22,295 nucleotides of DNA from CAYLYP01 sp964387795. Lineage in GTDB: Bacteria; Bacteroidota; Bacteroidia; Bacteroidales; UBA7960. Positions 1 through 6,315 of this stretch are shown in pieces (position 1 is the first letter of the stretch; each line of letters opens with the position of its first letter). Position numbers and translations under genes: made by a program. Location: positions 1 to 22,295 of the forward strand of contig CAYLYP010000052.1 in assembly GCA_964387795.1 (NCBI GenBank). The letters run 5' to 3'. Below the pieces are notes generated by a model, which searched no databases, had not been told where the DNA came from, and saw only the letters and a list, made by a program, of their open reading frames with translations.

Positions 1-3000
1 GAAGAAAATGCTTTGCTTCAAAAGCCCGAGGCATCTGATAATTATCTTTCGCTTGATGGGAAATGGAAGTTTCATTTATCAAAAAATCCTGAAAGCAGGC
101 CAAAAGATTTTTATAAGGATGACTATGACATCACAGCCTGGGATTTGATACAAGTGCCCGGTAATTGGGAGATGCAAGGCTATGATGTGCCCATATATGT
201 GAATATCCCATACGAGTTTGCAGACAAAAGGACACCTATCACCGAACTGAAGGATGGCCCTGAACCTCCAAGGGTTCCTAAAGACTACAACCCTGTTGGC
301 TCATATAAACATCAGTTTATGCTTCCAGAAAACTGGGGCAACAGACAGGTTTTCATCCACTTTGGATCAGTGAAATCAGCTTTTTACCTTTGGATCAATG
401 GACACATGGTTGGTTATAGTGAGGGAAGCAAACTCCCCTCTGAGTTTAATATCACCCCATACATCAATGTTGGGCAAAATAACACCCTTGCCGTTGAAGT
501 ATATCGCTGGAGCGATGCAAGTTATCTTGAATGCCAGGACTTCTGGCGCATGAGTGGGATCCACCGTTCTGTATTCCTTTACAGCCAGCCCAATATCCGT
601 ATCTCCGACTACGAGGTCGTTTCATCTTTAGATGGATCATATACCAATGGCGTATTTAAGCTCTTTGTTGAAATAAAAAACCACCTGGAAAAAACCTCAA
701 ACGTAAATGTAGAATATACAATATTTGAAGGACAGAAATTGGTTTCATCGCAAAGCACTTCTATAAAAATCAATGGCAAACAAACACTTGAACACTTTTT
801 TGAAACCAACATCCCAAATGTAAAACAATGGAGTGCTGAAAAACCTAATTTATATACCTTGCTCATAAGCTTTAAAGACAAAAAAGGCAACATCATTGAG
901 AGCACTGCTTCACAGATTGGGTTCAGAAAAGTTGAAATCAAAAATGGATTATTGCTTGTCAACGGGATGCCAATAACCTTAAAAGGCACCAACATCCATG
1001 AGCACAATCCCGAAACAGGTCAATATATTACCGAAGCAGTGATGTTAAAGGATATTCAGTTGATGAAGCAAAACAATTTTAATGCAGTGCGCTTAAGCCA
1101 CTATCCCTTTCCACAGCGATGGTATGAGCTTTGCGACCAGCATGGCTTGTATGTGGTGGATGAAGCCAATATCGAATCACACGGGATGCATTATGGGGAG
1201 CGCTCACTTGCCAAATTTCCCGAATGGGGCAAAGCCCATCTTGACCGGATGCTACGCATGCAGGAAAGAGATAAAAACCATCCCTCAGTAATCATCTGGT
1301 CAATGGGCAATGAGGCAGGGAATGGCATCAACTTTTATGAAGGATATGAGGCCATGAAAGCCAACGACAGGAGCCAAAGGCCTGTCCAATATGAAAGGGT
1401 TGAAATAGGAAGCCGTTTTGCGATGCAGTTTGATTGGAACTCAGATATTATTGTGCCCCAGTATCCAGAACCAGAGACATTGGAATTTTTTGGGCAAATG
1501 AAGCTTGACAGACCTTTTATCCCTTCTGAATACGCCCATAACATGGGCAACAGCACAGGGAATTTCCAGGAGTACTGGGAGGAGATTAATAAATACCCTC
1601 AATTACAGGGTGGCTTTATCTGGGACTGGGTCGATCAGGGCCTTTTGGCAACCGATAGCTTTGGCAAGCCATTCTATGCTTATGGTGGGCATTTTGGCAA
1701 AGGCATGCCTTCAGACGGGAACTTTCTCTTCAATGGCATCCTATTTCCGGACAGGACGATAAAACCAGCCATGCATGAAGTTAAAAAAGCTCAGGAGCCT
1801 ATACGCTTCAGGCTGCTTAGCGTTTATAAACAAATTGCAAGAATACAGGTAGAAAATCTTTATGATTTTACCTCGCTTGATGAATTTGAATTCATTGCTT
1901 ATGTTAAAGCAGACGGGAAGATTTTGCAATCATTGAAAGTGGGAAGCATCAATGCCATTCCCCATACTGGTCAGACAATTGAGCTGGACCTTAGCGGGAT
2001 AAGCATCAAGCCCGATACTGAGTATTTCCTTTTTATTGAAGCCAGAACAAGGGTAAACACCACCATGGTGCCTGCTTCCCATCTGGTGGCCAACCATCAG
2101 TTTAAACTTCCCTGGCAGGAAGATGCCCCGATAGACCGAATCCAATTCACATCACCGGAAATGGTTGAAACTGATAAATCCATTACATTCAAAAACGACA
2201 CTTTTGAACTTGTTATTGATAAGGCCACAGGTTTTATTACTTCATATATCTTTAATAAAACCTCATTTTTAAAAGAAGGAACTGCCATCCGGCCTGACTT
2301 CTGGAGAGCAGTTACTGACAATGATTTCGGAAATGGAATGCCAACTAAAAACATCAATTGGAAAAAAGCTTCTAAAAACATAAAGCTCATTGGCTTAAAA
2401 ACAACCAGGGAAAATGACGGGAAATGGAAAACGGAAGCCTCATGGTTGCTGCCCGAAGTAAATACCACATTCATTTCAAGCTATTTCGTTTCAGGTGATG
2501 GAAGTGTTCAGATTTATAATTTGCTTAAAGCTACCACTACAGAAAAGTCTGATATTCCCCGAATAGGCATGGTATTATGTATGAACAGTGAATTTGATAA
2601 CTTCAGTTGGTTTGGCCGTGGCCCCTGGGAAAACTATTGCGACAGGAAATCATCAGCTTTTGTTGATGTTTACCAAAGCAATGTCACCGAACAAATGGTT
2701 CCATATATCAGGCCTCAGGAAAATGGCAATAAAACCGATGTCAGGTGGGCAGCACTGACAAACAACGATGGAGCAGGACTCATGGCTGTTTGTTACCATA
2801 TTGATAAGGAAGGTTTTGAAACAACAGCAATGCCTTACCTGTCGCAAGACTTTGATGCACGCGAATACTATGACTATGGCCCGATTAACAAAGAACTAAA
2901 AATCATCAACCATGTGAAAAAGCGCGATTTCATTAGATGGAACATCGACTATGGCCAACGAGGCCTTGGTGGTGTTGATAGCTGGTATTCCCTTCCCCTG

Positions 3001-3111
3001 GATAAATACAGGTTAAAATATAATCAGGATTATCAATATGGATTTTACCTGATCCCTGTTAATGTAAAAAACATCCAGGAGCTCATTGATTTGGGTAAAA
3101 GAACAAAATAA
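1..3111 (+). CDS. lacZ: GH2 beta-galactosidase (LacZ type), 5' end outside window
   Basis: Hydrolyses terminal beta-D-galactosides by a retaining mechanism. The frame is open to the left edge and reads sensibly before the TTG at 13, so the true start lies outside the window. About 1036 codons are present, against 1024 residues for E. coli LacZ. Domain order (numbered from the TTG): sugar-binding domain ~10-190, Ig-like GH2 domain ~200-310, TIM barrel ~315-600, linker Ig-like domain ~620-710, and the beta-galactosidase small-chain domain ~725-1010. The acid/base Glu lies in SMGNEAGNG (codon 1312-1314) and the nucleophile Glu in PSEYAHNMGNS (codon 1528-1530). VVDEANIESHGMHYGE is the usual active-site strand with metal-site residues. 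Any signal peptide is out of view, so periplasmic or cytoplasmic location is unknown. A terminator follows directly, so this is the last gene of its unit. Family assignment is very secure; the preferred substrate is inferred from family only. Confidence 0.95.
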   Translation, partial: EENALLQKPEASDNYLSLDGKWKFHLSKNPESRPKDFYKDDYDITAWDLIQVPGNWEMQGYDVPIYVNIPYEFADKRTPITELKDGPEPPRVPKDYNPVGSYKHQFMLPENWGNRQVFIHFGSVKSAFYLWINGHMVGYSEGSKLPSEFNITPYINVGQNNTLAVEVYRWSDASYLECQDFWRMSGIHRSVFLYSQPNIRISDYEVVSSLDGSYTNGVFKLFVEIKNHLEKTSNVNVEYTIFEGQKLVSSQSTSIKINGKQTLEHFFETNIPNVKQWSAEKPNLYTLLISFKDKKGNIIESTASQIGFRKVEIKNGLLLVNGMPITLKGTNIHEHNPETGQYITEAVMLKDIQLMKQNNFNAVRLSHYPFPQRWYELCDQHGLYVVDEANIESHGMHYGERSLAKFPEWGKAHLDRMLRMQERDKNHPSVIIWSMGNEAGNGINFYEGYEAMKANDRSQRPVQYERVEIGSRFAMQFDWNSDIIVPQYPEPETLEFFGQMKLDRPFIPSEYAHNMGNSTGNFQEYWEEINKYPQLQGGFIWDWVDQGLLATDSFGKPFYAYGGHFGKGMPSDGNFLFNGILFPDRTIKPAMHEVKKAQEPIRFRLLSVYKQIARIQVENLYDFTSLDEFEFIAYVKADGKILQSLKVGSINAIPHTGQTIELDLSGISIKPDTEYFLFIEARTRVNTTMVPASHLVANHQFKLPWQEDAPIDRIQFTSPEMVETDKSITFKNDTFELVIDKATGFITSYIFNKTSFLKEGTAIRPDFWRAVTDNDFGNGMPTKNINWKKASKNIKLIGLKTTRENDGKWKTEASWLLPEVNTTFISSYFVSGDGSVQIYNLLKATTTEKSDIPRIGMVLCMNSEFDNFSWFGRGPWENYCDRKSSAFVDVYQSNVTEQMVPYIRPQENGNKTDVRWAALTNNDGAGLMAVCYHIDKEGFETTAMPYLSQDFDAREYYDYGPINKELKIINHVKKRDFIRWNIDYGQRGLGGVDSWYSLPLDKYRLKYNQDYQYGFYLIPVNVKNIQELIDLGKRTK

Positions 3112-3132
3112 TCAACAGATTTTCAATCACAT

Positions 3133-3180
3133 AAAGAGGATTATTTGAATTATTCTTCAAAATAATCCTCTTTTTATTTT
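3133..3180 (+). terminator. Rho-independent terminator after the beta-galactosidase
   Basis: Perfect 13-bp stem (3133-3145 with 3161-3173) around a 15-nt loop, followed by a T-rich run. It starts about 20 nt after the beta-galactosidase stop. The stem is AT-rich except for a GAGG/CCTC core. Confidence 0.8.
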
Positions 3181-3208
3181 AATTTATTCCAAGTCTCCTT
3201 TAATAATG

Positions 3209-3216
3209 TATATTTG
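3209..3216 (+). promoter_or_regulatory. Candidate -7 promoter element for the zinc-ribbon gene
   Basis: TATATTTG matches the Bacteroidota -7 consensus TAnnTTTG exactly and lies 74 nt before the start codon, downstream of the previous terminator. I see no clear -33 TTTG at the usual spacing, so this is tentative. Confidence 0.35.
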
Positions 3217-3290
3217 TATTATTCTCCCTGTCCGAAATATGTTTATTCAAAAAAAGTTTACTGCTTATTTACTTTTTAATAAAGAACAAG

Positions 3291-3683
3291 ATGAATTGTC
3301 CAAGATGTAAAACAGAACTGACCAAAGAGATTATCATGAGCTCAAGCGGGAGCATTGAAATAGATAAATGTGCATCCTGCGAAGGGCTTTGGTTTGATAA
3401 TGGTGAATTATCCCATTTTGAAAAGCTCATCGAACCCACCCTGCTCGAAATAAAAAACATCCCTTCCAAAGAAGTTCAGATGATCCAGCTACGTTGCCCC
3501 ATGTGTGAGGATCATCCTGCCCTGCTTAAAAGGAGCCACCCAAGAGATAAAAATGTGGTCATCGACTATTGCAAAAAATGCAAAGGAGTTTGGCTTGATT
3601 ATGGGGAACTTGATGCCATTCAGAAAGAAAGCTACTTCTCGGCTTCGTATAAGATTTTTAAATGGCTACTGGGTAAAGAATAG
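3291..3683 (+). CDS. Double zinc-ribbon protein (zf-TFIIB-like)
   Basis: Small 130-residue cytoplasmic protein made of two tandem zinc ribbons of the TFIIB-type zinc-finger family (Pfam zf-TFIIB). First ribbon: C3-P-x-C6 and C27-x-x-C30 followed by EGLWFDNGEL. Second: C69-P-x-C72 and C94-x-x-C97 followed by KGVWLDYGEL. The hallmark G-[LV]-W-[FL]-D-x-G-E-L after each second knuckle is present in both halves, suggesting an internal duplication. All eight metal-binding cysteines are intact. It has no membrane segment or signal peptide. Members of this family are widespread and mostly uncharacterised, so no target or pathway can be given. It stands alone, between a terminator and a gap of ~120 bp. 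Confidence 0.85.
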   Translation: MNCPRCKTELTKEIIMSSSGSIEIDKCASCEGLWFDNGELSHFEKLIEPTLLEIKNIPSKEVQMIQLRCPMCEDHPALLKRSHPRDKNVVIDYCKKCKGVWLDYGELDAIQKESYFSASYKIFKWLLGKE

Positions 3684-3807
3684 CCTTTTTAAGCCTGTTT
3701 TTAACAATACGGGGCATACTCCCATGTTTCTTATTGTATCCAATCATATTTGGATCATTTAATAAACTCATATTAATAAAACAATCACTAACTCTTAAAA
3801 ACAACCC

Positions 3808-4362
3808 ATGCAATCAATCCTAAAGAATTCCAAACTATTGGCATTTTGCCTTTTTGTATTCCTGGTTTCCAACCTCCAGGCCCAATCCTTGTTTGAAAAA
3901 TTAGGGGGCGTCAAAACGGATTTTATTATCATATCCGATTCCACTGAATTGAACATTATTTCACAAGGGATTATAAAAAATAGTTTTTATGAATCAGATT
4001 ATAGTACCTCTATAAACCAATCCTATGGTTATGGCTACGGTGTTGAATGCTATTACCTTGAGTTTATTACGGATGTAAAGATAAAACCCATCATCAGGCG
4101 GACTTTTTTGATCAACTTTGAGGTTTATAACATTCAATGCTTTGATGAATCCGGGAATTGCATCCTAAAAGAATCTGTAATGGGACATACATGCAAAAAG
4201 ACATCAAATGAAAATCCAGTCCAGCCAAACTCTCACACAGCAGCTAATGCGCGTATAGTCAAAAAGACATCAATAGATAATACGCTGTATTCATATTCCA
4301 TTAACCTTCATTCAATACCAATGATTATTTTGGATAAAACAAAAAAAATTGTCATTAATTAG
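3808..4362 (+). CDS. Secreted protein of unknown function
   Basis: 184 residues. The N-terminus is a typical signal peptide: Lys-containing start, hydrophobic core LLAFCLFVFLVSN, and cleavage likely after LQAQ-S. The mature part (~158 residues) is predicted mostly beta-strand, with a Tyr/Gly patch (SYGYGYGVECYYLEF) near residues 71-85 and four cysteines (Cys82, Cys111, Cys118, Cys129 by rough count) that could form disulfides. I recognise no domain. It is preceded by 124 bp of AT-rich DNA and is convergent with the methyltransferase on the other strand, with only 5 bp between the stops. The reading frame and signal peptide make a real gene likely; the function is unknown. Confidence 0.7.
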   Translation: MQSILKNSKLLAFCLFVFLVSNLQAQSLFEKLGGVKTDFIIISDSTELNIISQGIIKNSFYESDYSTSINQSYGYGYGVECYYLEFITDVKIKPIIRRTFLINFEVYNIQCFDESGNCILKESVMGHTCKKTSNENPVQPNSHTAANARIVKKTSIDNTLYSYSINLHSIPMIILDKTKKIVIN

Positions 4363-4367
4363 GGATT

Positions 4368-5072
4368 TTAATAAAAAGCATTTTTAACAACAATATGTGA
4401 TTTATTAAAGAATAAGAACCTCTCTTTATAGAAGGAGCTTTCGGGAAAGAGTTTCCTTAGTTTTCTTTTGCATAAAAGATTGCAACTATTTACCAATGCC
4501 TTCGCATCCTGGATATTGTCAGGCTTATTGCCCCAGCCAAGCCTGAAATGCATCACCATAAAAACCCTGATCCCCCTGGGCAACCAATGAAAAAACGGCA
4601 CAACAAAATGGGGCTCAAAAGGAAACCAATAGTTTGGGGTTTGAAGATACCAGGATTGGGCTACTCTTTTTGTTTCATTTGAAAACCTAAGCATGTCATC
4701 CCATTTGCCAACATGTTCAATCACCGAATTGGAATGGGCTATATGAAAAGATTTATCTTCAAATGCATTTAGATCGCATCCATTCCCCGAAACATAAGAA
4801 AACACCTCCTCTCCTGAGGATAAAGCTGTTTTCATATTAAGGTTAACTAACGAAATACGAACGTTTCTTTCCTTGAGGAAGCTATATGGTATAATATCCC
4901 AATAAGCCCTTGTCCCACCAATATCAATGATATTTACCTGATGATACTTTTGGTAGCAATCATTAATAAGGGCAAGAATCCTTAATGCCCTACGCTGACG
5001 AAACTTAAAAGCAATTGATTTATCAGAACGGGAATCAACAAGTGTTTTTCTTAAAATACCAATTAGGGACAT
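4368..5072 (-). CDS. Class I SAM-dependent methyltransferase
   Basis: 234 residues. Motif I, the SAM-binding glycine loop, is VNIIDIGGTRAYW at about residues 46-58. The following acidic strand is probably ISLVNLN. SNSVIEHVGKWDDM at ~114-127 matches the post-motif region ('xxxVIEHV') common in Methyltransf_11-type enzymes. The C-terminal half carries aromatic-rich segments (YWFPFEPHFVVPFFHWLP) but no confident transmembrane helix. The substrate cannot be read from the sequence; relatives occur in cell-surface polysaccharide and lipid clusters, but no such cluster is next to this gene. The start ATG (5070-5072) has no strong Shine-Dalgarno. It is transcribed alone, out of the 429-bp AT-rich gap to its right. 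Confidence 0.8.
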   Translation of the reverse strand: MSLIGILRKTLVDSRSDKSIAFKFRQRRALRILALINDCYQKYHQVNIIDIGGTRAYWDIIPYSFLKERNVRISLVNLNMKTALSSGEEVFSYVSGNGCDLNAFEDKSFHIAHSNSVIEHVGKWDDMLRFSNETKRVAQSWYLQTPNYWFPFEPHFVVPFFHWLPRGIRVFMVMHFRLGWGNKPDNIQDAKALVNSCNLLCKRKLRKLFPESSFYKERFLFFNKSHIVVKNAFY

Positions 5073-5155
5073 TTTTTAAAAATTCATTGATGAATAATGA
5101 TTTTTTCAATAAGGGGGGAGCCTTTATTCAAGGCACATCAAATGTATCTTTTTTT

Positions 5156-5176
5156 TATATATCATTATGATATATA
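5156..5176. promoter_or_regulatory. 21-nt AT-rich palindrome (possible operator)
   Basis: Two perfect 10-nt arms (TATATATCAT and its complement) around one central T, about 85 bp upstream of the methyltransferase start. It is flanked by T-runs on both sides. The odd-centred dyad looks more like a binding site for a dimeric regulator than a stable terminator, but no regulator gene is adjacent. Confidence 0.35.
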
Positions 5177-5454
5177 ACGTCTTTTTTTACACCTAAATAA
5201 ACATATTTATTATCAAGCCTGATGTTTTAGCTTATTAAATGCCATAGTTTTAAAAACAACAGCATTATTTATTATGCTTATACTGAATACTATAATTAAT
5301 AATAACAGCAGCAATAGTATCAAACATCAGAAAGGCAAATGGTATTAAAACAACAGCAAAACTGACATCCCCTGAACAACAGATTTTATAAAACATAAAG
5401 GCAGAAAAAACAGATTTACTTTTTAAAATCCTTGATTTATGTTAACCATATCAG

Positions 5455-5462
5455 TATCTTTA
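5455..5462 (+). promoter_or_regulatory. Candidate -7 element for the MmcQ/YjbR gene
   Basis: TATCTTTA differs from TAnnTTTG at the last base. CTTG at 5431-5434 could serve as the -33 element with a 20-nt spacer. It lies 47 nt upstream of the ATG. A weak call. Confidence 0.3.
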
Positions 5463-5501
5463 TCGCAATTATTATCATATTAATCAATTTGAGCCAGAGC
5501 T

Positions 5502-5873
5502 ATGGATATAGAAAGCTTTCATAATTTCTGCCTTAACCTTAGAGGTGTTAGCCAGGAATTTCCATTCGACAACCGAACCCTTGTATATAAAGTTATGGGT
5601 AAGATGTTTGCCTTAGCAGATGTTGAGGAATTTGACAGCGTGAATTTAAAATGTAATCCCGAAAAAGCCATTGAACTAAGAGAACGTTATCCGGCAGTTA
5701 TACCTGGCCACCATATGCATAAAAAACACTGGAACACTGTTATCTTTGATGGCTCCATCAGCGATAACCTGATTAAAGACTGGATCCTTGAATCCTATTT
5801 TTTGGTTGTCTCAGGCCTTCCAAAGAAAATCAGGGAAGAATGGGCAAGGCTCCCCGAACAGATTAATCAATAG
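5502..5873 (+). CDS. MmcQ/YjbR family protein
   Basis: 123 residues, the usual size for this family. Recognisable features are the N-terminal helix DIESFHNFCLNLRGVSQEFP followed by FDNRTLVYKVMGKMFALAD, the strand-turn SVNLKCNPEKAIELRERYPAVIPGHHM, and HKKHWNTVIFDGSISDNLIKDWI followed by a Tyr/Val helix near the C-terminus. The CyaY-like fold of this family was proposed to bind DNA, but the cellular role is not established. No signal peptide. It appears monocistronic and is followed by a long non-coding gap. Confidence 0.9.
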   Translation: MDIESFHNFCLNLRGVSQEFPFDNRTLVYKVMGKMFALADVEEFDSVNLKCNPEKAIELRERYPAVIPGHHMHKKHWNTVIFDGSISDNLIKDWILESYFLVVSGLPKKIREEWARLPEQINQ

Positions 5874-6315
5874 GGCAATTACGTATGCAAAGACCTTTAG
5901 GTTCCTTTATTATTGTCTTATATTCTTGGACAACAAGCTCTTATTCAATACGCGAAAGAGCATTTCTTATTTGAGGAAAACTTCATCCTAAAATGATTTT
6001 ATAGCATTTGCCCAAAAGCGGACACATGCGTTCAAAAGCGGACAATTAATACATTATTTTTTATCAAACCCAATAGCTTATCTATCCAACCAATACATCC
6101 TAATACATTGGTTGTATTTTAATTATGCAGATTGGCATACTTTTTCATAAACAAGAAAAGCATTAACAAATCATTTAGGACAACTCAAAAGAAGATTCCA
6201 GAAGATGTTTTTCAAAATAACTTCAAAAAGCATCAAATCCGAAGATTCAAATTAAGCCAAATTTGCTTAGGTTGTCTAATCATTTTTTTATAAAAGGAAA
6301 CAACAATCATCTAAA
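5874..6315. other. Non-coding gap before the M16 peptidase
   Basis: 442 bp with no supportable gene. A weak 6-bp hairpin (5937-5942 with 5956-5961) could end the upstream transcript. A pair of 12-bp direct repeats sits at 6013-6044, and a dyad AACCAAT/ATTGGTT (6088-6094, 6107-6113) follows. The last ~60 bp are T- and A-rich and presumably hold the promoter of the peptidase, but I find no exact TAnnTTTG there. Confidence 0.5.
6013..6044. repeat. Two 12-bp direct repeats, 20-bp period
   Basis: CAAAAGCGGACA occurs at 6013-6024 and 6033-6044, exactly two helical turns apart. The GC-containing repeat stands out from the AT-rich gap. Such spaced repeats can be paired protein-binding sites or a remnant of an IS21-type terminal array; no transposase gene is present here. 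Confidence 0.6.

Larger units (their letters stand above)
5073..5501. other. AT-rich divergent intergenic region
   Basis: 429 bp without a credible ORF, lying between the divergent methyltransferase and MmcQ/YjbR genes and so expected to hold both promoters. It contains a 21-nt perfect palindrome (5156-5176), a small hairpin GCCTT/AAGGC (~5120-5134), a 12-bp direct repeat AAAACAACAGCA at 5253-5264 and 5347-5358, and a 9-bp inverted pair CTGATGTTT/AAACATCAG at 5219-5227 and 5322-5330. In DNA this AT-rich some of these may be chance. Confidence 0.5.

Noticed and set aside
13..15. TTG at 13 as start of the beta-galactosidase
   Set aside because: The same frame is open and reads plausibly to the left edge, and the family N-terminus normally begins some residues earlier; the gene is better treated as cut by the window.
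609..1007. Long antisense ORF inside the beta-galactosidase (and similar ones at 2097-2474, 12093-12470, 12341-12802, 18572-19009)
   Set aside because: Each is fully embedded in a strongly recognised gene and has no domain, signal or promoter of its own.
3738..3755. 6-bp hairpin ATCCAA/TTGGAT before the secreted orphan gene
   Set aside because: It is short, AT-rich and not followed by a T-run, so it is not a convincing terminator for the zinc-ribbon gene.
5788..5991. 67-codon ORF overlapping the end of the MmcQ/YjbR gene
   Set aside because: It is mostly a shifted frame of a well-recognised gene with a non-coding tail; no start signal and no recognisable protein features.
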